64,000 bases of DNA from assembly GCF_023158935.1 (NCBI RefSeq), contig NZ_CP096120.1:1550001-1614000 (forward strand), read 5' to 3'. The notes under the pieces are model-generated. The model had not been told where the DNA came from and did not search any database. It saw nothing but the letters and a program-made list of their open reading frames with translations. Below, one piece after another: positions 56,195 through 64,000 of the stretch. The position numbers and the translations under genes were made by a program. The stretch's first letter is position 1. Each line of letters opens with the position of its first letter. The stretch is from Acinetobacter portensis (lineage in GTDB: Bacteria; Pseudomonadota; Gammaproteobacteria; Pseudomonadales; Moraxellaceae).

Positions 56195-57487
56195 TTAAGC
56201 TTTCTTTTTTAAAGTTTCATCTAATACTTCTTTATCTAAAGCATTATCCCAACGCGCAACAACAATAGTCGCACACGCATTACCAACTAAGTTTGTTAAT
56301 GCACGGCATTCTGACATGAAACGGTCAATACCAAGAATCAATGCCATACCTGCCACAGGAACTGCTGGAACTACTGATAATGTAGCCGCAAGAGTAATAA
56401 AGCCTGCACCAGTTACACCTGCTGCACCTTTAGAACTAATCATAGCAACTAATAACAATGTAATTTGCTCACCTAATGAAAGATCAATATTACATGCTTG
56501 TGCAATGAATAATGCCGCCATTGTCATGTAGATGTTTGTACCATCAAGGTTAAATGAATAACCTGTAGGAATAACCAAACCTACAACAGACTTTTCACAA
56601 CCTGCTTTTTCCATCTTATTCATTAAAGTTGGTAAAGCTGCTTCAGAAGAAGATGTACCTAATACAAGCCATAATTCATCTTTGATATAACGGATTAAAT
56701 CAAAAATAGAGAAACCATTGTATTTAGCAACCGCGCCTAAAATTACACTCACAAACAATAATGACGTGATGTAGAAGGTCGCGATTAATAGCATTAAGTT
56801 ACCAATACTTGAAATACCATAAGCACCAATGGTGAATGCCATAGCACCGAACGCACCAATAGGAGCGAACTTCATTAACATACCTACTAATTTAAATACA
56901 GGTACAGTTAAATGATTCAAAAATTCTGTAACAGGTTTGCCCTTCTCACCAACGCTTGCAATAGCCAAACCAAACAATACAGCTACAAATAGAACTTGAA
57001 GAATATCACCAGCAACCAATGGACTAACTAAAGTCTTTGGAATGATATTCATGAAGAAGTCTACAATAGAAGCATCGTGAGCTTTTTCAACATAAGTTGC
57101 GACTTTATCGCCAGCAAGTTGAGCAGGATCAATATTTAAACCTTTACCAGGTTGAATAATATTGGCTACAACCATACCTACAATAAGCGCTAAAGTAGAG
57201 AAAGTAATGAAGTAAAGCATTGCTTTACCTGTTACACGCCCCACAGAACCCATATTGGTCATACCAGCAATACCAGTACATACCGTTAAGAAGATGACTG
57301 GAGCAATAATCATTTTAACAAGTTTAATAAAAGCATCACCTAACGGTTTTAAGCTTTCACCAAGATCGGGAGCAAAATGACCTAATGCAATACCCGCTAA
57401 AATAGCAAAAATTACTTGCACATAAAGAATTTGATAAAACTTTTGTTTCTTTGGTGGCTGAGCATGCTCATCAACATGAATATCCAT
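56195..57487 (-). CDS. dctA: C4-dicarboxylate/H+ (Na+) symporter DctA
   Basis: 430 residues of the DAACS family. HP1 serine-rich motif [12 protein letters not shown]7 [14 protein letters not shown]2 [13 protein letters not shown] and TM8 [15 protein letters not shown] match DctA better than GltP. It imports succinate, fumarate and malate. Own terminator. Its promoter lies in the long AT-rich gap upstream. Confidence 0.93.
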   Translation of the reverse strand: MDIHVDEHAQPPKKQKFYQILYVQVIFAILAGIALGHFAPDLGESLKPLGDAFIKLVKMIIAPVIFLTVCTGIAGMTNMGSVGRVTGKAMLYFITFSTLALIVGMVVANIIQPGKGLNIDPAQLAGDKVATYVEKAHDASIVDFFMNIIPKTLVSPLVAGDILQVLFVAVLFGLAIASVGEKGKPVTEFLNHLTVPVFKLVGMLMKFAPIGAFGAMAFTIGAYGISSIGNLMLLIATFYITSLLFVSVILGAVAKYNGFSIFDLIRYIKDELWLVLGTSSSEAALPTLMNKMEKAGCEKSVVGLVIPTGYSFNLDGTNIYMTMAALFIAQACNIDLSLGEQITLLLVAMISSKGAAGVTGAGFITLAATLSVVPAVPVAGMALILGIDRFMSECRALTNLVGNACATIVVARWDNALDKEVLDETLKKKA

Positions 57488-58033
57488 GGGAGGCCCTTCT
57501 CTTAAATTCTATAAATTAAAAAAGTTATGTTTGCAGTAAATATAAACAAAAACTACAAAAAATTACCGCTAAAAACTTCGGGAATCTTAAAGAAAAGCAA
57601 GTATCAAAGATAGACAACTATATACACCTTTAGTCTAATATTTATAAATAAAATATATATCTTTTTCATATACTTAACTTTCATTGCCCATTTCACAATC
57701 AATATTAAGAGTCATTTGAATATTTATTGATCAAAAAATAATAAGCTAAATACAACTACATTTTTCACATAATAATTATAATTTTATATTAAACAATAAT
57801 TTAATTTTAACAAATCAATATAAAATGACTTAAATATCTCTTTATTAAAAAATAGCCTTAATTACTCTATAGCTTCTATCTATTATTTTTTATATTTATT
57901 TAGACCAATGACTCATTAAGACTTCTTATCAATTAAATTATTTAATATTCTAATTTCTAATCATTTAAAATTAACTACACATTTTTTGCAGAAAAAATCG
58001 TCTTTTTTCATTTTTATGATTCCTTAAAAGTAT
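57488..58033. other. Gene-free AT-rich gap upstream of dctA
   Basis: 546 bases without a convincing frame or RNA on either strand. It should contain the dctA promoter and regulatory sites. I see no clear dyad, and A/T richness makes -10-like words uninformative. Confidence 0.5.
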
Positions 58034-58062
58034 AAAAAACCTACATGAAAGTAGGTTTTTTA
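58033..58062 (-). terminator. Terminator of the radical-SAM/lipoprotein block
   Basis: AAAAACCTAC and GTAGGTTTTT form a 10-bp stem; T-run on the minus strand. Confidence 0.85.
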
Positions 58063-58073
58063 GGCACTTTATA

Positions 58074-58592
58074 TTATCTCAAGGCTTCTTTTAAATTACA
58101 GCCATATCCCATTATTTGTTGGACTTGTCTATATGTCGTATAACGATTCAAAATGAAGTCATAAAATTGATCAGAAGAAGAGAAATTTGTCTGAAGATTT
58201 TCATTTCCTGCATTTGGCAATTTAACATCTTTTAGCAATTGTAGATTGTAGTGTCCTAAACGATACATCTCTGTAAAGTAGCCATTCATTAAATCGCAAT
58301 ATGCCAATTTTGTTGGTTTTAAAGATGTACTCGCAACCAAATGCATATTCAATGTTTTTAAATTATTTACATCGAGTGGAAGCTGCTGTGCAAAAGCCAT
58401 ACTTTCTGTTTGTTTAAATTTCTTAAAATCGGTAGCAAGTTTTCCATTTAATTGTTCAAAGCGTGTTTGTAATGTCGCAACATCTTTCACTTTATATTGG
58501 CTTTCATTTACAACAGTTTTCGCTTCTTCTGTTTTAGAACAGCCTGTAAAAACAATACTTGCAATTAAAGTCGTCCAAAGCAACGGCTTCAT
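58074..58592 (-). CDS. Hypothetical lipoprotein
   Basis: 172 residues from ATG 58592 (MKPLLWTTLIASIVFTGC), with a clear lipobox. The mature part is mostly helical, with two conserved-looking Cys (LAYCDLMNG, MGYGCNLKEA) likely in a disulfide. The longer frame to 58637 would bury the signal peptide and is unlikely. No family recognised. 71 bases downstream of the TIGR03915-like gene, so possibly co-transcribed. Confidence 0.72.
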   Translation of the reverse strand: MKPLLWTTLIASIVFTGCSKTEEAKTVVNESQYKVKDVATLQTRFEQLNGKLATDFKKFKQTESMAFAQQLPLDVNNLKTLNMHLVASTSLKPTKLAYCDLMNGYFTEMYRLGHYNLQLLKDVKLPNAGNENLQTNFSSSDQFYDFILNRYTTYRQVQQIMGYGCNLKEALR

Positions 58593-58663
58593 TCGTTTTC
58601 TCACATTCAATTTTTTAATATAAGCACCATTATGCATATATTAAAAAATTTGGCTTTAACTAT

Positions 58664-59443
58664 TTAAAGTGTCTTTTCATTCATATAGCGCCAATATCTT
58701 TTTGGTACATATTGAATATGAAGTTTCATATTTTTTCTTGCCTTAATATTCACGCTATTAAAGTAATCTTTCCACAATTGATCATAAAGTACTTCGTCAT
58801 CATCCAATTCAATACTAAAATTTTGGCTATGCCCTACTTTCAATTGCGTATCTATTTCATGTGCATTCATTTCAATTTGATGCACAGTATCTAAATCATA
58901 ATAAATACCAAATTTACGTTGCTCATCATAAATGAGCCACTTCTGGTCTTGATAACGTGATTTAAAATGCTTTTCAATGAGTGGTAAAACATTAAAATCT
59001 GGTCTGACCAAACTTAAAAATAAGCCATCTTTACACTTTTTAAAACGAACAAAAGCTTCCATTCTGTGCTTTTCACGACCAACTTGTTTTGCCCATTGTG
59101 AAATCCCTAAAACATCAACATGACCAAAATTTCGATCAATAGGTTTTTGCGACTGAAATACATAAATTGCGAAATTCAAACAATGCTGAAAAGCTTCGTC
59201 TTTTTCCGACAAAAAACTGTAATAAAAATTTCTTAGACTATTTGCAGATGTTTTTTGTTTTAATCCCTGCCAAACACGCTGTGCATGTTCATCATTTGAA
59301 GCAACTTCAATAAAGTCATCAAATAAACCATTTTGGCTTTTAGAATTTGCAGTAACATTCACATCAAATTCTTTAAATTGAAAACAACGAAATACACAAC
59401 TTAAAAGCCCTGTAAATGTTCCGTCAAAACAATACGTCGCCAT
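58664..59443 (-). CDS. TIGR03915-family putative DNA metabolism protein
   Basis: 259 residues. YCFDGTFTGLLSCVFRCF at the start, HVDVLGISQWAKQVGREKHRMEAFVRF in the middle and YVPKRYWRYMNE at the end fit this family, which accompanies the radical SAM TIGR03916 and in other bacteria UdgX-type uracil-DNA glycosylases. Its biochemical role is unknown. The start overlaps the upstream stop (TAATG), so both are coupled. Confidence 0.85.
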   Translation of the reverse strand: MATYCFDGTFTGLLSCVFRCFQFKEFDVNVTANSKSQNGLFDDFIEVASNDEHAQRVWQGLKQKTSANSLRNFYYSFLSEKDEAFQHCLNFAIYVFQSQKPIDRNFGHVDVLGISQWAKQVGREKHRMEAFVRFKKCKDGLFLSLVRPDFNVLPLIEKHFKSRYQDQKWLIYDEQRKFGIYYDLDTVHQIEMNAHEIDTQLKVGHSQNFSIELDDDEVLYDQLWKDYFNSVNIKARKNMKLHIQYVPKRYWRYMNEKTL

Positions 59444-60702
59444 TAAAAACCAAAGCCTAATTGTGGTGAAAGTTGCTGAGTATATTTCGATTGTCCAGAT
59501 TGCAAAATTTGCCTACGAATTTGTGCTGAATGTTGTTCCTTTTGGAATTTTGGCGTATCTGCACAACGAATAAAATGTTGCGCTCTATTATAAGAAACAC
59601 CCATACGCTTTAATTGATCAATATAAATTTTGCCAAAACGGCGCGCTTTTACAATTTTTTTAGCAGACTTCACCCCTATTCCAGGCACGCGCAAAATCAT
59701 TTTGTAATCTGCTTGGTTAATATCTACAGGAAATGCTTCAGGATTCCTCAGCGCCCAACTTAATTTTGGGTCTACATCTAAATCTAAATTTGGGTGTTCA
59801 TCATCTACAAGCTCATTGGCATCGAAACCATAAAAACGCATTAACCAATCACTTTGATATAAGCGATTTTCACGCAATAAAGGTGGTGCAGAACCAATTG
59901 CAGGCAATGCTTTTTCTTCCTCATTAATTGGAATATAGCCCGAATAATAAACGCGCTTTAATTTAAAAGCTTTGTAGTGATGATCTGCCATTAAAATAAT
60001 GTCTTTATCAGATTCATTATGTGCGCCTACGACCATTTGCGTGGTTTGCCCCGCAGGAACAAACTTAGGTGTCGAACGAATAATTTGCCTATCTTCTTTA
60101 AGCTGAATGAGTTTATCTCGAACAATCCCTAAATCTTTTTGCACTTCTGAATGCGATTTTTCAGGCGCAAATTTTTGTAAGCCTGCTTCTGTTGGCATTT
60201 CTAAATTAATGCTCATTCTATCTACATATAAACCAGCTTCTGTAATAATTTCCTGAGATGCTCCTGGAATGGTTTTTAAATGGATATATCCATTAAAATT
60301 TTCTTCTAAACGCAATTTTTTAACCACTTGAAGCATGCGCTCCATGGTGTAATCTGCGGATTTAAAAATCCCTGAACTTAAAAACAGCCCTTCAATATAA
60401 TTACGGCGATAAAAGTTCATGGTTAAATCAACCACCTCTTGCACCGTAAATGCTGACCTTTTCACATCATTTGAACGACGTGATACACAATAAGCGCAAT
60501 CGAAAATACAAACATTTGAAAATAAAATTTTAAGCAAAGATACACAGCGACCATCTTCTGTATAGCTATGACAAATTCCTGAGCCGGTATTGCCCAGACC
60601 TTTATCTTTATTTTTACGATTACTACCACTCGATGAACATGAAACATCATATTTGGCAGCATCGGCTAAAATTTGCAGTTTTTCACGGATACGATCAGAC
60701 AT
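59443..60702 (-). CDS. TIGR03916-family radical SAM protein, putative DNA modification/repair
   Basis: 419 residues. The radical SAM cluster is CIFDCAYC (C-x3-C-x2-C) near residue 64. The C-terminus has a helix-hairpin-helix DNA-binding motif, RVPGIGVKSAKKIVKARR. Presumed to act on DNA using SAM; the reaction is not known. First gene of a two-gene coupled operon with the TIGR03915 gene. Confidence 0.88.
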   Translation of the reverse strand: MSDRIREKLQILADAAKYDVSCSSSGSNRKNKDKGLGNTGSGICHSYTEDGRCVSLLKILFSNVCIFDCAYCVSRRSNDVKRSAFTVQEVVDLTMNFYRRNYIEGLFLSSGIFKSADYTMERMLQVVKKLRLEENFNGYIHLKTIPGASQEIITEAGLYVDRMSINLEMPTEAGLQKFAPEKSHSEVQKDLGIVRDKLIQLKEDRQIIRSTPKFVPAGQTTQMVVGAHNESDKDIILMADHHYKAFKLKRVYYSGYIPINEEEKALPAIGSAPPLLRENRLYQSDWLMRFYGFDANELVDDEHPNLDLDVDPKLSWALRNPEAFPVDINQADYKMILRVPGIGVKSAKKIVKARRFGKIYIDQLKRMGVSYNRAQHFIRCADTPKFQKEQHSAQIRRQILQSGQSKYTQQLSPQLGFGF

Positions 60703-60905
60703 GAGAGATGTAATTTAAGAGAAAAGTTGATTATAAAATTTATGTGAAAAATGCGATGTCCAACCATCTCCACAACGACAGAGCTTGTCGCTTGAAATGT
60801 AAAACATCTGCTCTTTTTAATTCTATTTATAAAGTAAATAACGAATATTATTTGCCAAATTTTTCTAGCTTGGGCAAAGTGTAAGAAGCAATAAGGAGTA
60901 TGCAA

Positions 60906-61949
60906 ATGAGTTTATTAGACACATTAGGAATTCAACATCCTATTTTCCTTGCCCCAATGGCAGGCGTTTCAACACCTGAATTAGCGGCTCAAGTATCGAA
61001 TCAAGGTGCATTTGGCTCTTTAGGTTTGGGAGCAAGTACTGTTGATGCTGCTCGAAAGCAAATTTTGCATACTCAAGAATTAACAGATAAGCCTTTTCAG
61101 GTGAATTTTTTCTGTCACGAAAGCCGTGATTTAAATAGTGAAATTTCACAAAACTGGATTGCTCTTTTTGCTGACAAATTTAAAGAATTAGATGCAGAAG
61201 TACCAACAAGCTTAAATCGTATTTATCCAAGCTTTAAAGATAATGACGACTTCCTTAATTTAGTTTTAGAAACTAAGCCGAAAGCTGTTAGTTTCCATTT
61301 TGGTATTCCACACGTACATCAAATTAAAGCTTTAAAAAATGCAGGAATTATCACTTTAGTTTCAGCAACAAATTTAGCAGAAGCTAAAGCCATTGAAGCA
61401 GCAGGAATCGATATTATTATTGCGCAAGGTATTGAAGCTGGTGGGCATAGAGGTATCTTTAATGAAATCTTTGATGCAGCCATCCGTACCGAAGACTTAG
61501 TTCAGCTTATAAAACAAAATTGCACGCTTCCTGTCATTGCCGCAGGTGGCATTATGAATGGTCATCAAGCCAAGCAGTTTTTAAACTTTGGTGCAGATGC
61601 AGTACAACTCGGCACAGCTTTTGTGCAATGTAAAACCTCTAGTGCAAACGATGCCTATCGAAAAGCTTTATTTGACCAACCGCTAACACAAATTACGGCA
61701 AGCATTTCAGGTCGACCTGCACGCGGTTTAATTAATCATTGGCATAAAGAAGTAGATACGCCTACTCGTCCACAAGTACCACCTTATCCTTATACATATG
61801 ATTTAGGCAAACAACTTCATGCTGCTGCAAGTCAACAAGGCGATTCAGGTTATGGCGCATTTTGGGCAGGTGCTAATGTTGCACAAATTCGTGAATTAGA
61901 AGCAACCGATTTAATTAATCAGCTTGTTCTCGAAATAAATGTAGATTAA
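60906..61949 (+). CDS. Nitronate monooxygenase family flavoenzyme
   Basis: 347 residues, FMN-dependent TIM barrel. FLAPMAGVSTPELA at the start binds FMN phosphate later at AAGGIMNG and GADAVQLGTAF. The motif IEAGGHRG is typical of the family. It oxidises nitronates; the physiological donor is unknown. AAGGAG sits seven bases before ATG 60906, and the in-frame ATG at 60900 is too close. Confidence 0.9.
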   Translation: MSLLDTLGIQHPIFLAPMAGVSTPELAAQVSNQGAFGSLGLGASTVDAARKQILHTQELTDKPFQVNFFCHESRDLNSEISQNWIALFADKFKELDAEVPTSLNRIYPSFKDNDDFLNLVLETKPKAVSFHFGIPHVHQIKALKNAGIITLVSATNLAEAKAIEAAGIDIIIAQGIEAGGHRGIFNEIFDAAIRTEDLVQLIKQNCTLPVIAAGGIMNGHQAKQFLNFGADAVQLGTAFVQCKTSSANDAYRKALFDQPLTQITASISGRPARGLINHWHKEVDTPTRPQVPPYPYTYDLGKQLHAAASQQGDSGYGAFWAGANVAQIRELEATDLINQLVLEINVD

Positions 61950-61957
61950 ATATCAAT

Positions 61958-61990
61958 AAAAAAGCTTCCCTTATGAGAAGCTTCTTTACT
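61958..61990. terminator. Terminator shared by the flavoenzyme and dusB
   Basis: AAGCTTC pairs with GAAGCTT across an 8-base loop, flanked by A- and T-rich runs. Confidence 0.65.
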
Positions 61991-63016
61991 TTATTTCGTT
62001 TCAAGTAAGTTGACTTGTTCTACTTGAACATCACTCATAATTTCACCATGCATAAGCAGGTTATTAAAGTAATCTTCAACAACTTTATATTGCTCTACAG
62101 TCGATTCGACTTTATACATATTTTGACGGAATTCGTTACTTGAGCGTAAACCTTTGGTGTACCACGCAATATGTTTACGTGAAATACGACATCCTGAATA
62201 TTCACCATAAAATTCATAAAGTTCTGCTAAATGTCCAAGTAAAACCTCTTTTACTTCTTGAATGTTTGGTGCAGCCAAGTGCTCGCCTGTTTGTAAATAA
62301 TGTGCTATTTCACGAAAAATCCAAGGTCGACCTTGTGCAGCACGTCCAATCATGACTGCATCTGCACCTGTATAGTCCAAAACATATTTTGCTTTTTCAG
62401 GACTGTCGATGTCGCCATTGGCAATCACAGGAATGCTGAGCATGTCTTTCACATCTTTAATTAAAGAATAACGTGCAGTATTTAAATACATATCTTCACG
62501 TGTACGACCATGCAAAGCCAATGCCGCAATACCCGCTTCTTCTGCACGTTTGGCAACGCGCATAATATTTTCATGACCATTTAAAAAACCTAAACGGGTT
62601 TTTAACGTTACAGGTACATCAACTGCGGTAACAACGGTATCTAAAATACGTGCAACTAAATCTTCATCTTGTAAAAGTGCAGAACCAGCTAATTTATTAC
62701 ATACTTTTTTAGCAGGACATCCCATATTAATATCAACAATTTGTGCGCCATTTGCCACCTGATATCTTGCAGCTTCTGCTAAATCGGCAGGATCTGAACC
62801 TGCAATTTGCGCTGAAATTGGGGCAAGCTCACCATCAAAGTTGGCACGATATAAGCTTTTCTTACTCATACGTAAGGTCTTATCAGACGTCATCATTTCA
62901 CTAACAGCGTGCCCTGCACCAAAGTACTTGCATAGCGTTCTAAATGGACGATCTGTAACACCTGCCATAGGAGCGACAATCAAATTATTTGACAGTTGAT
63001 AAGGACCAATATACAT
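61991..63016 (-). CDS. dusB: tRNA-dihydrouridine synthase B
   Basis: 341 residues. FMN-binding VAPMAGVTDRPFR, catalytic Cys in NMGCPAKKVCNKLAGSALL, KTRLGF, HGRTREDMY and GADAVMIGRAAQGRPWI. Reduces uridine 17 (DusB site) in tRNA D-loops. The C-terminal helical tRNA-binding part is present. Confidence 0.93.
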   Translation of the reverse strand: MYIGPYQLSNNLIVAPMAGVTDRPFRTLCKYFGAGHAVSEMMTSDKTLRMSKKSLYRANFDGELAPISAQIAGSDPADLAEAARYQVANGAQIVDINMGCPAKKVCNKLAGSALLQDEDLVARILDTVVTAVDVPVTLKTRLGFLNGHENIMRVAKRAEEAGIAALALHGRTREDMYLNTARYSLIKDVKDMLSIPVIANGDIDSPEKAKYVLDYTGADAVMIGRAAQGRPWIFREIAHYLQTGEHLAAPNIQEVKEVLLGHLAELYEFYGEYSGCRISRKHIAWYTKGLRSSNEFRQNMYKVESTVEQYKVVEDYFNNLLMHGEIMSDVQVEQVNLLETK

Positions 63017-63098
63017 ATATATTCTTAACGTTGACGACTTGCATAGTATACTTCATCTACCCTATAGGCTCATCACCTCTAAACGAGTTTTCCTAAAT

Positions 63099-64000
63099 AT
63101 GAAAGAAAAAGTTGTTTTTTCAATGCTTAAACCTTTATCTGTTTTAGCTTTATCTATTGGATTAACCGCGTGTGGTGATAGCTCTTGGTGGTCTAGCGAC
63201 GAACCAACTTTAAAACAAGAACAAGTAAAACGATTATTACCCAATCGAGTAAGTGATCGAGATTCTTGGTCTAAAGATATTTACGATATTGCCGAACAAT
63301 TTGGTATTCCACAAACCAAAGAAAACATGTGTACCATTATTGCCGTGGTCGATCAGGAATCTAATTTCCATGCAGACCCTCAAGTTTATGGTTTGGGTGA
63401 AAAAGCAGTTAAGGAAGTTCAAGAACGCTTAGAAGAGAAATTTACAGATAAATTGGGCGATACCATTGGCGCTCCTATTGCAGGTTATTTCCAAGACGTT
63501 TTGAAAAATCAGCCTAGCCCTGAAGATAACTATTTAAGCCAAATGCGTCGTGTTAAAACAGAACGTCAACTTGATGAATTGTACCGTGAAATTTTCGACT
63601 ATATGTCTAAGCATTATCATGTCAGCGCATTAACAGGTGCAGCGAAATTAGTCGGGCAAGATATTGGTGAAAAGATGAATCCGATTACGACCTTGGGTTC
63701 TATGCAAGTTCATATTAGCTATGCCAAAGAACATAAACGTAAAAGTGGCAGCATTGCAGATTTACGTACCGACTTATACAGCCAATATGGTGGCTTATAT
63801 TATGGTATTCATCGATTAATGATGTATTCCGCAGATTACGACAAGCCACTCTACCGCTTCGCAGACTATAACTCTGGAATGTACTCAAGCCGTAATGCAG
63901 CCTTTCAAAGTATGCTAAATGACTTAACAACAGCAGAATTGGATTTAGACGGTGACTTACTTCTTTACGATAAAAATGGCTCACCTAAATCTGCAAAAAG
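63099..64000 (+). CDS. DUF1615 lipoprotein, cut by the window end
   Basis: At least 300 residues; the stop lies beyond the window. A lipobox ends GLTAC, so it is membrane anchored. IIAVVDQESNFHADPQVYG is SLT-like, and MKTTLGSMQVH-like TTLGSMQVHISYA and GGLYYGIHRLM follow, matching the DUF1615/YaiW family of outer-membrane lipoproteins. Function not established. Start: ATG 63099 or ATG 63123; neither has a good site, and both keep the lipobox. Confidence 0.78.
   Translation, partial: MKEKVVFSMLKPLSVLALSIGLTACGDSSWWSSDEPTLKQEQVKRLLPNRVSDRDSWSKDIYDIAEQFGIPQTKENMCTIIAVVDQESNFHADPQVYGLGEKAVKEVQERLEEKFTDKLGDTIGAPIAGYFQDVLKNQPSPEDNYLSQMRRVKTERQLDELYREIFDYMSKHYHVSALTGAAKLVGQDIGEKMNPITTLGSMQVHISYAKEHKRKSGSIADLRTDLYSQYGGLYYGIHRLMMYSADYDKPLYRFADYNSGMYSSRNAAFQSMLNDLTTAELDLDGDLLLYDKNGSPKSAK

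Overview
The window is AT-rich chromosomal DNA, most likely from the genus Acinetobacter (Moraxellaceae). The evidence is gene content and sequence style: a periplasmic glutaminase-asparaginase very close to the Acinetobacter enzyme as I remember it, AhpC and AhpF encoded apart, a PA3286-type KAS III next to hrpA, a kdsD-kdsC-lptC-lptA-lptB operon, and an IS30 element of 1087 bp that fits ISAba125. This assignment comes from reading, not from a database search.

Layout. 1-15.9 kb is a housekeeping block: GST, ychF, a Mn-type sod with a possible 32-residue membrane peptide, a DUF962 protein divergent from a Crp/Fnr regulator, azlCD, purT, glnD-dapC, msrB-gpx, an alanine aminotransferase with an unusual N-terminal extension, and ansB. 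An IS5-family element (15924-16869) separates ansB from its likely terminator. 17-27 kb holds gloB, a Leu-Trp-Leu tRNA cluster, a patatin/kinase operon, a DUF815 ATPase, fdxA, an M15-like peptidase, UspA and yigZ.

27.1-31.2 kb and 37.5-39.3 kb look like two scars of a decayed type I secretion/adhesin system. A HlyD-type adaptor carries an in-frame TGA and abuts an IS1 element that has no target duplication. The C-terminal tail of a secreted RTX/Bap-like adhesin abuts an IS3 element that also has no target duplication. Between the scars lie an IS982 copy, an intron-like structured stretch, an IS630 remnant, a possible 30-residue membrane peptide, the intact LPS-export/Kdo operon, an IS1595 element, tRNA-Gly and cysS.

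39.3-52.8 kb is again core: KAS III, hrpA (with a probable in-frame repeat insertion), a second IS982, ahpC, a KTSC protein, an O-methyltransferase, ahpF, an Ala-rich lipoprotein, a VIT1/CCC1 transporter and a YeeE/YedE sulfur transporter. 52.8-56.0 kb is one GNAT acetyltransferase gene cut into three by nested insertions: an IS30 inside an IS1595, plus a separate IS5. 56-64 kb carries dctA, a lipoprotein, the TIGR03915/TIGR03916 radical-SAM DNA-repair-like pair, a nitronate monooxygenase, dusB and the start of a DUF1615 lipoprotein.

Functional themes are peroxide/superoxide defence (sod, gpx, msrB, ahpC, ahpF), nitrogen and amino-acid metabolism (glnD, dapC, alaA, ansB, azlCD), and envelope biogenesis (kdsCD, lptABC). 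Seven IS copies from five families are present. Three families occur twice, so recombination between copies could reshape the region. No CRISPR array, prophage or plasmid origin was seen.
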